Source: SHZI01 sp963802215 (lineage in GTDB: Bacteria > Pseudomonadota > Gammaproteobacteria > Steroidobacterales > GCA-2729495). Taken from it: a stretch of DNA of 64,000 nucleotides. The notes beneath the pieces are model-generated. The model was not told the origin of the DNA. It made no database searches and was given only the letters and a program-made list of their open reading frames with translations. Positions 1 to 8,836 of the stretch are shown piece after piece (positions within the stretch are counted from its first letter, which is position 1; each line of letters begins with the position of its first letter). A program made the position numbers and the translations under genes. The stretch is from NCBI GenBank assembly GCA_963802215.1, contig CAWDHQ010000001.1:2250611-2314610 (forward strand), in the 5' to 3' direction.

Positions 1-412
1 CGTCACCGTCGTCCGGCCCGACGGCTTCGAACTGCCGCCCGCGATCATGGACAAGGCCCGCAAGGCTGCGACGCTGTCGGGCGGCTCGGTGCGCGAAACC
101 AACGACCGGGCAGAGGCCTACCAGGACGCCCACATCATCTACGCGAAAGAGTGGTCCTCCACGCGGCACTATGGCGACCGGGTCGCCGACCAGAAGCTGC
201 GGGAGCAGCTCCAGGACTGGATAGTGGACGAGCCGTCGTTCGCGAAGGCGCAGCCGTCGGCCCGCTTCATGCACTGCCTGCCCGTGCGACGCGGCGTGGC
301 CGTGACGGACCGCATTCTCGACGGACCGCGCAGCGTGGTGATCCACGAGGCGCAGAACAGGATGTGGGGCCAGATGGCCGTGGTCTACCAGATGATGGGC
401 CCCGGGGCTTAA
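1..412 (+). CDS. argF': N-acetyl/N-succinylornithine carbamoyltransferase, C-terminal part
   Basis: Transfers carbamoyl phosphate to an acylated ornithine in the arginine pathway. The gene enters from the left edge in frame from base 2, so only the last 136 or so residues are visible. The carbamoyltransferase signature MHCLPVRR followed by a VVIHEAQNR-type stretch is present. From family knowledge, the wording around HCLP and the preceding YAKEW resembles the acylornithine enzymes of Bacteroides and Xanthomonas more than classical OTCase; this is my reading, not an alignment. argB and argH follow on the same strand, which supports an arginine role. The stop lies just before a REP-like palindrome. 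Confidence 0.8.
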   Translation, partial: VTVVRPDGFELPPAIMDKARKAATLSGGSVRETNDRAEAYQDAHIIYAKEWSSTRHYGDRVADQKLREQLQDWIVDEPSFAKAQPSARFMHCLPVRRGVAVTDRILDGPRSVVIHEAQNRMWGQMAVVYQMMGPGA

Positions 413-414
413 GA

Positions 415-468
415 GTAGGAGCGCCTTCAGGCGCGAACGGGGCAGGTCGCGCCTGAAGGCGCTCCTAC
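415..468. repeat. REP-like palindrome, full copy
   Basis: Perfect 22-bp arms beginning GTAGGAGCGCC and ending GGCGCTCCTAC enclose a 10-base loop. It fills most of the gap between argF' and argB. Related copies lie at 8660, 46660, 53516 and 54913. Confidence 0.85.
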
Positions 469-482
469 AAAGGAACAGCAGT

Positions 483-1415
483 ATGAAGAGTCATGAACGG
501 GATGTGGTCGTCTCCGCGCTCAAACACGCGGCTCCCTACATCCGCCTCTACAAGAAGAAGATCTTCGTCCTCAAGGCGGGCGGCGAGGTCTTCACGTCGG
601 ACGAGGCCACCAGGCACCTGCTGGAGCAGGTCGCGCTGTTGCACCAGGTTGGCATCCGGGTCGTGCTGGTGCACGGCGGCGGGCCCCAGTCCACGGAGCT
701 GGCCAACGCCCTGGGCGTACCGACGCAGATGGTCGGGGGCCGCCGGGTCACCGACAAGCAGACGCTCGACGTCACCACGATGGTGCTCAATGGCACGGTG
801 AACACGCGGATCCTGGCGGCCTGCCGGGACCTGCACCTGCCGGCCGTCGGGATCAGCGGCGTGGACGCGGGCCTCATCAAGGCCCACAAGCGCCCGCCGG
901 TCCAGGTGGAGGGCCACGCGGGCGGTCCGGTGGACTTCGGCTTCGTCGGCGACATCGACAGCGTGGACACCGACGTGGTGCGCGCCCAGCTCGAGAACGG
1001 GATGGTTCCCATTGTCAGCCCCCTGTCGGCCGACGAGAACGGCACGGTGCTCAACATCAATGCCGACACCGTGGCCGCGGCGCTGGCCACGTCGCTGCGC
1101 GCCTCCAAGCTCATCCTCACGATGGGCGCACCCGGCATCCTGGAGGACCGGCACGACCTGTCGTCGCTGGTGTCCTACCTGGACCTGGAGGACCTGCAGG
1201 AACTGCGCGCCAACGGCTCCCTGGCGGAGGGCATGCTGCCGAAGGCCCGGGCCATCGAGGCGGCGATCAAGGGCGGCGTGCCGCGCGTCCACCTGATCTC
1301 CTACAAGATCCCCGACAGCCTGCTGCTGGAGATCTTCACCAACGAGGGCACGGGCACGCTGGTCGTGGAGGACACGGACACGCTGACACCCGAAGAGCAG
1401 GAAGCCGGCGCCTGA
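483..1415 (+). CDS. argB: acetylglutamate kinase
   Basis: Phosphorylates N-acetylglutamate, the second step of arginine synthesis, in the cytoplasm. The 310-residue product has the amino acid kinase fold signatures: a glycine-rich VLVHGGGPQ near residue 60, a NADTVAAALA stretch near residue 190, and a C-terminal LEIFTNEGTGTLV that resembles the family end. An AAGGA ribosome site at about 470 precedes the ATG. It is a stand-alone kinase, not fused to an acetyltransferase as in some xanthomonads. It ends 10 bases before argH, so the two are probably co-transcribed; argC and argE are not in the window. Confidence 0.95.
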   Translation: MKSHERDVVVSALKHAAPYIRLYKKKIFVLKAGGEVFTSDEATRHLLEQVALLHQVGIRVVLVHGGGPQSTELANALGVPTQMVGGRRVTDKQTLDVTTMVLNGTVNTRILAACRDLHLPAVGISGVDAGLIKAHKRPPVQVEGHAGGPVDFGFVGDIDSVDTDVVRAQLENGMVPIVSPLSADENGTVLNINADTVAAALATSLRASKLILTMGAPGILEDRHDLSSLVSYLDLEDLQELRANGSLAEGMLPKARAIEAAIKGGVPRVHLISYKIPDSLLLEIFTNEGTGTLVVEDTDTLTPEEQEAGA

Positions 1416-1425
1416 GGGCCAAGTG

Positions 1426-2622
1426 ATGAAACGTCTCTGGGACAAGGGCGAGCCTCTGGACTCGCGCATTCTCCGCTACACCGCCGGGGAAGATCACCTG
1501 CTGGATGCCCGGCTGGTGCCCTACGACGTGCGCGCCTCCATCGCCCACGCCCAGATGCTGCACGGGCAGAAGCTGCTGGCTGCCGACGACCTTCGGCAGA
1601 TCATCACCGGCCTGGAGGCAATCGCGGCATCACACGCCGCTGGCGAGTGGCAGATCAGCCTCGAGGAGGAGGACTGCCACACGGCGCTGGAGCACCGGCT
1701 CACCCAGATGATCGGCGAGGCCGGCCGGCGAGTGCATCTCGGCCGGTCGCGCAATGACCAGGTCCTGGTTGCGCTCCGCCTCTACCTGCTGGACGCGGCG
1801 GAAGGCATTGCCGCAGCCGCCCGGGACGTGGCGACGGCCCTCGATGAGCTGGCGACGCGGGAGAAGGCCACCGTGCTGCCGGGTTACACCCACATGCAGC
1901 AGGCCATGCCGAGCTCCGTGCCCCTCTGGGCAGGCGGCTTCGCGGCAGAACTCCGCGACGACGCCGAGGGAATCGCCGCCAGCCGCCGCCGGCTCTCCAG
2001 GAACCCGCTCGGCAGCGCGGCCGGCTATGGCGTACCCGGGCTCCCCATAGACCGCGAGGCGACCCGTCGCACGCTGGGCTTCGACGTGGTGCACGAGCCC
2101 GTCACCGCCGTCCAGATCTCCCGGGGCAAGGGCGAAGCCGGGCTGGTCTTCGAGCTGGCCCTCCTCACCCAGGACCTGGGCCGGATGGCGGCGGACCTCC
2201 TGCTGTTCTACACGCAGGAATTCCGCTTCGTCGCGCTGCCCGACACGATGACCACGGGCTCGTCGATCATGCCCCAGAAGCGCAATCCCGACGTGCTCGA
2301 GCTCGTGCGGGGCGCCGTGCCGACGATGCAGGCGGCGCTGGTGGAGATTCTCGGCCTGCCGGCCAAGCTCGGCTCCGGCTACCAGCGCGACCTCCAGAGG
2401 ATGAAGGCGCCCCTGTTCCGTGCCATCGACCTGGCGGGCGATTCGGCCCGGGTGATGGCCCACCTGATCCGCGGGCTCAGGTTCCTGCCCGAGAACATTC
2501 ACCTCGACGATTCGATCCATGCGGCCGAGCGGGCGAACGAACTGGTGCAGAAGGAAGGCATCAGCTTCCGGGAGGCCTATCAGCGGGTGGGAGCGGCGCT
2601 GGCCCGGCGAAAACCTGGCTAG
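1426..2622 (+). CDS. argH: argininosuccinate lyase
   Basis: Cleaves argininosuccinate to arginine and fumarate, the last step of the pathway. The fumarase/aspartase superfamily signature GSSIMPQKRNPD is present near residue 280, with the upstream HLGRSRNDQV and GYTHMQQAMP stretches typical of ArgH. At about 398 residues it is shorter than the usual 430-460, with a short C-terminal end. A GTG three bases upstream is a possible start; the ATG was chosen because a GAGGG site at 1413 sits eight bases ahead of it. The following glycosyltransferase begins about 10 bases after the stop. Confidence 0.95.
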   Translation: MKRLWDKGEPLDSRILRYTAGEDHLLDARLVPYDVRASIAHAQMLHGQKLLAADDLRQIITGLEAIAASHAAGEWQISLEEEDCHTALEHRLTQMIGEAGRRVHLGRSRNDQVLVALRLYLLDAAEGIAAAARDVATALDELATREKATVLPGYTHMQQAMPSSVPLWAGGFAAELRDDAEGIAASRRRLSRNPLGSAAGYGVPGLPIDREATRRTLGFDVVHEPVTAVQISRGKGEAGLVFELALLTQDLGRMAADLLLFYTQEFRFVALPDTMTTGSSIMPQKRNPDVLELVRGAVPTMQAALVEILGLPAKLGSGYQRDLQRMKAPLFRAIDLAGDSARVMAHLIRGLRFLPENIHLDDSIHAAERANELVQKEGISFREAYQRVGAALARRKPG

Positions 2623-2631
2623 GACAGTTCC

Positions 2632-4047
2632 TTGGCCGTCCACCTCCACGATTACGGCCAGGCCGGCGTTGGCTCCGGCGGCGCGCCCATCAACTACTCG
2701 GAAGTGTCGCGGCTGATTCTGGCGACGCGGGATCTCGCACCCGCGCGCCACGATTTCCACGCACTGGTGGCGGAGGGTTCCGCGACCGCCCTGCGCCACG
2801 TCATCCGGGCCGGGGACACCCTGGTGTGCACGGCGGGGCCTTACGCGCATCTCTATCACTACTGGCGCGAGAAGTCGGGTCTGGACTTCCGCATCGTCCG
2901 GGACGCGCGCACCACCGCCTGGTCGCCGTACCTGGCCCAGGAGTGGCTGGCTGCACCGCTTCTCCGGGACGGGGACACGCTGATCCTGCCATCGGATTTT
3001 GCGCGGGAGTTCTACCAGCAGTCGTTCCCCCAACTGGCCGGCACGAGCGTGTGCGTGCTATATCCGCTCTCCGCGCACCTGCCTGCGATCGGGCGCACCC
3101 CCGGACGCAGCGATGGCAGGCTTCGCATCGGTTGCCTCGGGCGCATCGCCGACGACAAGAACGTGACGGCAGCCTTCGCATTCCTGCGGGACGTGCAGCG
3201 GATCCGGCCCGCGGAGCTGCACCTGGCGGGGGCGTTCTACCCCCGGGGCACCGAACTCCCCGATGCCGGGTCCATCCCGGCCTGTGCCGGACGACTTGGC
3301 CTGGAACCCGGTTCCGTCGTCTACCACGGGGATCTGCCCTATCAGGCCATCTGGCGCTTTCTGGGCGATCTGGATCTACTGTACTTTCCTGCCGTGTCCA
3401 GCAATGAATCCTTCGGCCGGGTGCTGCTCGAGGCGGGCCGCGCGGGCGTGCCGGTCATCGCCACGGACTACGCGGCCGCGGCCGAACTGGTGCCGGCCAC
3501 CAACCTCGTTACGGTCGACTATCACGCCGTGAACGATGCGCCCATCACCCGGCCGGTGTCGCTCGGCACGCCCCGCATCGGCGACGCCCTCGCGATACTT
3601 GCCCGCGATCCCATGGCCGCCGACCCGTCCGGTGCTGCCCGATACTCGGCCAAGGCCTTTCTGGATCTCCTGCGTGACGGGCGGTCACCCCTGGCCGGGC
3701 AGTTCAATCCGACGTCCGGCGTCCAGCGCTTTCTCAAGGGAATGTCGATCTCGGGGCTGAGCCGCCTCGACCGCCGCGAGGCAATCACCCTGTGCGCCGA
3801 GCAGCTGCGCTTCATGCGCGCCCTGAACCATCCCCGGCTCACGGCGCGCCTCGGGGCACTCGCCCGCGTGGTGCGTCACCTGCCCGGCGACCCGATGCTC
3901 CAGCGTGTGGCCCGTGAGCGCCTCCTGGGCGCAACGCCGACCGGCGTCCTCCGGAACGGTGTCGCCTGCGCGCGCGTGCTCGGTTTCGACCCGCGACTCA
4001 CGCTGGCGGCAGCGCCAGCCCGTATCCCGGCGCCGGGTCCCGCATGA
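2632..4047 (+). CDS. glycosyltransferase, GT4-like
   Basis: Probably transfers a sugar from a nucleotide donor to a surface glycan. The N-terminal part holds a GQAGVGSGG loop; the C-terminal domain from about residue 165 has RLRIGCLGRIADDKN and an ESFGRVLLEAGRAGVPVIAT stretch that matches the acceptor-glutamate and donor-binding region of GT4 enzymes. About 471 residues if the TTG at 2632 is used. The next gene overlaps it by the ATGA sequence, so the two are translationally coupled. Acceptor and sugar cannot be told from sequence. Presence behind argH looks like a fortuitous operon. Confidence 0.8.
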   Translation: MAVHLHDYGQAGVGSGGAPINYSEVSRLILATRDLAPARHDFHALVAEGSATALRHVIRAGDTLVCTAGPYAHLYHYWREKSGLDFRIVRDARTTAWSPYLAQEWLAAPLLRDGDTLILPSDFAREFYQQSFPQLAGTSVCVLYPLSAHLPAIGRTPGRSDGRLRIGCLGRIADDKNVTAAFAFLRDVQRIRPAELHLAGAFYPRGTELPDAGSIPACAGRLGLEPGSVVYHGDLPYQAIWRFLGDLDLLYFPAVSSNESFGRVLLEAGRAGVPVIATDYAAAAELVPATNLVTVDYHAVNDAPITRPVSLGTPRIGDALAILARDPMAADPSGAARYSAKAFLDLLRDGRSPLAGQFNPTSGVQRFLKGMSISGLSRLDRREAITLCAEQLRFMRALNHPRLTARLGALARVVRHLPGDPMLQRVARERLLGATPTGVLRNGVACARVLGFDPRLTLAAAPARIPAPGPA

Positions 4048-4919
4048 ACCCGCCCGTCAGCGTCGTGGTGCCGTTCTACGGTGTGGAGTTGCAGCGCCTG
4101 CAACGGCTGCTGGACAGCCTGGCACACCAGGACTACGCCGGGCCGGTCGAGCTGATCGTGGTGGACAACAACGAGGAGCCGCTGGTGCCGGCCACCGCCA
4201 TCAGGGGCCGGCTACTCCACGAACCGCAGCCCGGCTCCTACGTGGCGCGCAATGCCGCGCTCCGGGAGGCAACCGGCGAGATCATCGCCTTTACCGACAG
4301 CGATTGCGTCTGCACGCGCGAGTGGCTGTCCCGCGGGGTGGCGGCTTTGCTGCGGGATCCCGCGGTAGGCGTGGTTGGCGGCGGGGTCCTGCCACTGACG
4401 GCAGGCAGGTCCGGGCCATCGCTCACCGAGCGCTACGACGCATTCTTTCACATGCGCCAGGCCCACTATGTTGCCAACATGGGTTTCGCGGCCACGGCCA
4501 ACTGCATCGTCCGCCGCTCGCTGTTCGACGAGGTGGGGCCCTTCGACACGCGCTTCCGCAGCGGCGGCGACCGGGCCTGGTGCGGCAAGGTGCTGGAGGC
4601 CGGCTACACGCTGGCGTATTGCGCAGAGGCGGCTGTGCTCCACGATGCGCGCCGGCTGGACGGCCTGGTGCTGAAGTCCAGGCGGCTGGCAGGCCAGGAG
4701 TGGAGCCGCTCCCGGACGGCAGGCGGCGGCCTGCGTTCGGCGCTGCGCTCTGATCTCCGGATCTACTCGATGCGGATCCGCCGGCTGGTTGACGCCCGGG
4801 AACCTGCCACACTGCCGGATCGGGTGGCCTTCGGCATGATCAGCCTGGCGTTGCAGGCGGTGAGGGTGGCAGAACTGGTGCGGATTCGTGTGACGGGTAG
4901 AAGCCCGGAGCGTCGCTAG
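4044..4919 (+). CDS. glycosyltransferase family 2
   Basis: GT-A fold enzyme, probably in polysaccharide synthesis together with the upstream GT4-like gene. It starts PVSVVVPFYGVELQRL, has LIVVDNN and the metal-binding FTDSDC (DxD type) near residue 90, and GGDRAWCGKVLEAGY in the acceptor region. It has 291 residues and no obvious membrane segment. The start overlaps the preceding stop by four bases. The acceptor and sugar are unknown. Confidence 0.85.
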   Translation: MNPPVSVVVPFYGVELQRLQRLLDSLAHQDYAGPVELIVVDNNEEPLVPATAIRGRLLHEPQPGSYVARNAALREATGEIIAFTDSDCVCTREWLSRGVAALLRDPAVGVVGGGVLPLTAGRSGPSLTERYDAFFHMRQAHYVANMGFAATANCIVRRSLFDEVGPFDTRFRSGGDRAWCGKVLEAGYTLAYCAEAAVLHDARRLDGLVLKSRRLAGQEWSRSRTAGGGLRSALRSDLRIYSMRIRRLVDAREPATLPDRVAFGMISLALQAVRVAELVRIRVTGRSPERR

Positions 4920-4942
4920 GGCAACGCGCTGCGGAAGCGCCC

Positions 4943-5569
4943 TCAGGTGGGCTCGGCCACCGGGTGCTCGCATTCGTCCTTCAGCTCATACAGCGACCGG
5001 ATGTTCGCCGGGCGCATTTCCATGATGCCTTTGCGCTCGATCACCTCGATGAAGAACCCCCCGAACAGCGGCTCGGTGAATGCCTGGCGCAGGCAGTTGT
5101 CCCCCTCGCGCACTTCGACGATGGCTCGCCCGGGATTCCCATCCCCGGCGCCGCCCACGAAACGCAGGCCGATGGCCGCCAGGTCCAGCACCGCAGCCCG
5201 CACGTTGGGCACGACGAAGGCGACGTGCTGGAGTCCCTCGCCGCCCGTCTGCGCCAGGAACTCGACCAGCTGCCCCCGGCCGCCCGTTGGTGCCGCAAGT
5301 ACCACATGCACCCCGGTATCCGGGTCCCGGACCTCGGCAATGCGCATGCCGTTCCCGGCGTCGCCGATCAGGTACTCGCCGAAGGTTGATGCCGGCAGCT
5401 GCTGCCGGGCATACCGTACATAACGGTCGAAGTTGGCGGCTTCGACACAGAGCGCGACGTGGTCCACCTGGCAGCGGGCCAGGCTGGCGGCGCGGCGCCC
5501 GACCCGGGCCACGGCGGAAGGGATATCCGGGATACCGGGCAAGTCCAGGTGTTTATAAGCAAAGTGCAT
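4943..5569 (-). CDS. VOC family protein, 4-hydroxyphenylpyruvate dioxygenase-like
   Basis: Two vicinal-oxygen-chelate repeats in 208 residues. Likely metal ligands are visible: His in CQVDHVALCVE, His in GLQHVAFVV and Glu in FFIEVIERKG; the end NIRSLYELKDECE recalls the end of HPPD. The length is about 60 percent of a normal HPPD, so this may be a distinct dioxygenase rather than HPPD itself. The ATG at 5569 was chosen over an upstream GTG because the conserved part starts there and the longer form would overlap the lipoprotein gene at 5636. The substrate is unknown. Confidence 0.75.
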   Translation of the reverse strand: MHFAYKHLDLPGIPDIPSAVARVGRRAASLARCQVDHVALCVEAANFDRYVRYARQQLPASTFGEYLIGDAGNGMRIAEVRDPDTGVHVVLAAPTGGRGQLVEFLAQTGGEGLQHVAFVVPNVRAAVLDLAAIGLRFVGGAGDGNPGRAIVEVREGDNCLRQAFTEPLFGGFFIEVIERKGIMEMRPANIRSLYELKDECEHPVAEPT

Positions 5570-5635
5570 TCCACGCCCCCGAGGGCCGTCGCCCGGAGCG
5601 AGTCTACCTGAGTTGCCGCGCCGTATACTCTCCCG

Positions 5636-5812
5636 ATGCGTCACCTGCTCCCGTTGCCCGCCCTCCTGCTCCTGTCAGCCTGTGGCATGAAGGGCGATCT
5701 GTACGAGGCACCGCCGCCGGCCGAACCGGCGTTGGAGCCGGCGCCCGACGGGCTGGACAAGGGCGAGCGGAAAACGATCCCCTCCACCCCTGATCCGGCC
5801 AGGTCCGAATGA
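5636..5812 (+). CDS. lptM: LptM (YifL)-like small lipoprotein
   Basis: A 58-residue lipoprotein. A short hydrophobic leader ends in the lipobox LLSAC with Cys16, followed by GMKGDLYEAPPP, which matches the family pattern CGxKGPLYxP. In E. coli LptM helps LptD mature in the outer-membrane LPS translocon. The tail is Pro/Glu-rich and disordered. A TATACT hexamer at 5623 is the only promoter-like element and lies too close to the ATG for a normal leader. In many gammaproteobacteria this gene precedes lysA-dapF; here it lies 32 bases ahead of polA. Confidence 0.8.
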   Translation: MRHLLPLPALLLLSACGMKGDLYEAPPPAEPALEPAPDGLDKGERKTIPSTPDPARSE

Positions 5813-5843
5813 CCGTCATCCCGAACCTGCACCTTCGCCGGCC

Positions 5844-8654
5844 ATGAGTGAAGCAGGCCCGGGCAACCCGGCCCGCCGGCTCGTCCTCATCGACGGCTAC
5901 TCCTACCTGTACCGCGCGTTCCACGCGCTGCCGCCGTTGACCACGTCGAAGGGCCAGCCCACCGGCGCGATCTTCGGCTTCCTTAACATGCTGCGGCAGA
6001 TCCAGCGCACGCGGAAGCCGGACCTGATCGCCGTGGTCATGGACGCGCCGGGGCCGACGTTCCGCGACGAGCTTTACGCGGAGTACAAGGCGACCCGGGA
6101 AAAGATGCCCGACGAGCTCCAGTCCCAGATCGAGCCGCTGCTGGAGATGGTCAGGGCCCTCGGGCTTCCCCTGTTGCGGGAGCCCGGCGTGGAAGCGGAT
6201 GACGTGATCGGAACCCTGGCGAAGCGGGCGCAGGCTGCTGGAATCGACACGCTCATCGCCACCAGTGACAAGGACATGGCCCAGCTGGTCAACGGGCACA
6301 TCCGCCTGTTCGACGGTATCAGCAACCGGGAGCTGGACGCGGCGGGCGTGGTGGAGAAGTTCGGCGTCCCGCCCGAACGGATCATCGACTACCTGACGCT
6401 GGTCGGCGACACGTCGGACAACATCCCGGGTGTGCCCAGTGTCGGCCCGAAGACCGCCGCCAAGTGGCTGGCCGAGTACGGCACGCTGGATGCCATCGTG
6501 GACCGGGCCGGCGAGATCAAGGGCAAGGTGGGCGAGAAGCTGCGCGCGAGCCTGCCGCAGATCCCCCTGTCGAGGCAGCTGGCCACGATCCACGTGGACG
6601 TGCCGCTGGCGCTGAAGCCCACGGACCTTCTGGCTGGCCCGCCCGACCTGCCCGTCCTCCGGAAACTCGCCGAGCAACTGGAGATCCGCAGCCTGCTCCG
6701 CGTCGTGGAAGAAGCATCAGCGGAAGGACCGGACGCAACCGCCGACCCACCGGCCAGCAATGTGCCAGCCGCCGCAGACACGGCAGCCGGTCCGGGTGTG
6801 GCGGAGGAGCCGGCAGCCACTCCCATCCGCCTGCCCGACCCCGTGACCCGCCACTACGAGACCATCTGCACGGCCGAGCAGTTCGACGCCTGGCTCATCC
6901 TCATCGAGAACGCCGAGCTCGTGGCCTTCGACACGGAGACCACGAGCCTCAACTACATGGACGCGGAGGTCGTGGGCGTCTCCTTCGGCCTCGCCCCGGG
7001 CAAGGCGGCCTACCTGCCGGTCGCGCACCGCTACGTGGGGGCGCCGGAACAGCTCGACCGCACCGTCGTTCTCGACCGCCTGAAGCCCTGGCTGGAGAAC
7101 CCCGAGGCCCACAAGGTGGGCCATCACCTGAGGTACGACGCCCACGTCCTCGCCAACCACGGCATCCGGCTCGCCGGCATGCGCTACGACTCCATGCTGG
7201 AGTCCTACGTGCTGGACAGCACGGCGACCCGGCACGACATGGACTCGGTGGCCCGGAAGTACCTGGGCCTCGACACGATCCACTTCGAGGACGTGGCCGG
7301 CAAGGGTGCCAAGCAGATCACCTTCGACCAGGTGTCGGTGGAGAAGGCCGCGGAGTACGCCGCCGAGGACGCGGATATCACGCTCAGGCTCCATCACGTG
7401 CTCTGGCCGAAGCTCGAGGCGATCCCCGGGCTCGCCGAACTCTACGACACCATCGAGAAGCCGCTGGTGCCGGTGCTCGCCCGCATGGAGGAGACGGGAG
7501 TGCTCGTGGACACCCGCCTGCTCCGGGCGATGTCCGGCGAGTTTGCCGGGAAGATGGCAGCCCTGGAGAAGGAAGCCCACGAGGCGGCAGGCCATCCCTT
7601 CAATATTGGTTCGCCCAAGCAGCTTCAGGAAGTCCTCTACAACGAGCTGAAGCTGCCGGTCACCCAGTACACGCCGACCAAGCAGCCCTCCACGAACGAG
7701 GACGCGCTGGCCGAGCTCGCGGAACAGCACCACCTGCCGCAGCTGATCCTCGACTACCGGTCCTTAAGCAAGCTCAAGTCCACCTACACGGACAAGCTGC
7801 CCGACCAGGTCTGCGCGCGCACGGGACGGATCCACACGTCCTATCACCAGGCGGTGGCGGCGACTGGCCGGCTGTCCTCGTCGGACCCGAACCTGCAGAA
7901 CATCCCGATCCGCACGGAGGAAGGCCGGCGCATCCGCCAGGCCTTCATTGCGAAGAAGGGCTGCAAGCTGCTGGCGGCGGACTATTCCCAGATCGAGCTC
8001 CGGATCATGGCGCACCTCTCGGAGGATGCAGGCCTGCTCAAGGCCTTTGCCGCGGACAAGGATGTGCACCAGGCGACAGCCGCCGAGGTGTTCGGCGTCC
8101 CGCTCGAGGCGGTGACGACGGACCAGCGCCGGTCCGCGAAAGCCATCAACTTCGGCCTCATCTACGGCATGTCGGCCTTCGGCCTGGCGCGGCAGCTGGG
8201 CATCGGCCGGGACGAGGCGCAGAAGTACGTGGACCTGTACTTCGCCCGCTACCCTGGCGTGAAGGCCTACATGGACCGGACGCGGGCCCAGGCCCGGGAG
8301 CAGGGCTACGTGGAAACGGTCTTCGGACGCCGGCTCTACCTGCCCGACATCCAGGCCCGCCAGCAGTCCCGCCGCCAGTACGCAGAACGCAGCGCCATCA
8401 ACGCGCCCATGCAGGGGACTGCGGCGGACATCATCAAGAAAGCCATGATCAGCGTGGACGCCTGGCTGCGGCAGAGCGGCACCGGAGCGGAGATCATCAT
8501 GCAGGTCCACGACGAGCTGGTGCTGGAAGTGCCGACAGCCGTCCTGGCTGCGGTGCAGAAACAGGTGACGCAGCTCATGTCCTCCGCGGCCGAGCTCCGG
8601 GTGCCACTCAAGGTCGACGCCGGCAGCGGCGCCAACTGGGACGAAGCCCACTAA
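5844..8654 (+). CDS. polA: DNA polymerase I
   Basis: Repair and Okazaki-fragment polymerase, 936 residues, full length. The 5'-3' exonuclease domain covers about residues 1-290 (TSDKDMAQLV, then GVPSVGPKTAAKWL). The 3'-5' exonuclease domain, about 340-525, keeps the acidic VAFDTETTSLN. The polymerase domain runs from about 540 with motif A (AADYSQIELRIMAH), motif B (RRSAKAINFGLIYGMS) and motif C (MQVHDELVLEVP). All three activities look intact. A single REP-like half element and a possible small RNA follow before engB, which lies on the other strand. Confidence 0.97.
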   Translation: MSEAGPGNPARRLVLIDGYSYLYRAFHALPPLTTSKGQPTGAIFGFLNMLRQIQRTRKPDLIAVVMDAPGPTFRDELYAEYKATREKMPDELQSQIEPLLEMVRALGLPLLREPGVEADDVIGTLAKRAQAAGIDTLIATSDKDMAQLVNGHIRLFDGISNRELDAAGVVEKFGVPPERIIDYLTLVGDTSDNIPGVPSVGPKTAAKWLAEYGTLDAIVDRAGEIKGKVGEKLRASLPQIPLSRQLATIHVDVPLALKPTDLLAGPPDLPVLRKLAEQLEIRSLLRVVEEASAEGPDATADPPASNVPAAADTAAGPGVAEEPAATPIRLPDPVTRHYETICTAEQFDAWLILIENAELVAFDTETTSLNYMDAEVVGVSFGLAPGKAAYLPVAHRYVGAPEQLDRTVVLDRLKPWLENPEAHKVGHHLRYDAHVLANHGIRLAGMRYDSMLESYVLDSTATRHDMDSVARKYLGLDTIHFEDVAGKGAKQITFDQVSVEKAAEYAAEDADITLRLHHVLWPKLEAIPGLAELYDTIEKPLVPVLARMEETGVLVDTRLLRAMSGEFAGKMAALEKEAHEAAGHPFNIGSPKQLQEVLYNELKLPVTQYTPTKQPSTNEDALAELAEQHHLPQLILDYRSLSKLKSTYTDKLPDQVCARTGRIHTSYHQAVAATGRLSSSDPNLQNIPIRTEEGRRIRQAFIAKKGCKLLAADYSQIELRIMAHLSEDAGLLKAFAADKDVHQATAAEVFGVPLEAVTTDQRRSAKAINFGLIYGMSAFGLARQLGIGRDEAQKYVDLYFARYPGVKAYMDRTRAQAREQGYVETVFGRRLYLPDIQARQQSRRQYAERSAINAPMQGTAADIIKKAMISVDAWLRQSGTGAEIIMQVHDELVLEVPTAVLAAVQKQVTQLMSSAAELRVPLKVDAGSGANWDEAH

Positions 8655-8659
8655 CGGAG

Positions 8660-8681
8660 TCGTGCCTGAAGGCGCTCCTAC
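8660..8681. repeat. REP-like element, single arm
   Basis: One 22-base arm ending GGCGCTCCTAC. It differs by one base from the right arm of the palindrome at 415-468. No partner arm is seen nearby. Confidence 0.6.
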
Positions 8682-8689
8682 CAAGGGAA

Positions 8690-8833
8690 CTTCGCCGCTT
8701 AGACCCAGTCCAAACCGGTACCGAGAAGGTGCCCGCCGTACTCCCTGGGCGGGCGAAGCAGACGGTCACCCCAACCGGATGCTCATTGGCCCCGGGTGCC
8801 TCCCCCCCTAAGCGCGCCCGGGGCCTCTTTTCT
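8690..8833 (+). ncRNA. candidate small RNA in the polA-engB gap
   Basis: The gap between polA and engB holds no open frame and ends in a strong intrinsic terminator on the plus strand. In enterics and Pseudomonas the same gap encodes the small RNAs Spot 42 and ErsA. Position and terminator are the only evidence; I see no clear promoter, and the 5' end is a guess. Confidence 0.25.
8788..8833 (+). terminator. intrinsic terminator after polA
   Basis: A 12-bp stem (GGCCCCGGGTGC with GCGCCCGGGGCC, one G-T pair) with a 14-base loop is followed by TCTTTTCT. It ends just before the engB stop codon. Confidence 0.75.
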
Positions 8834-8836
8834 CCC

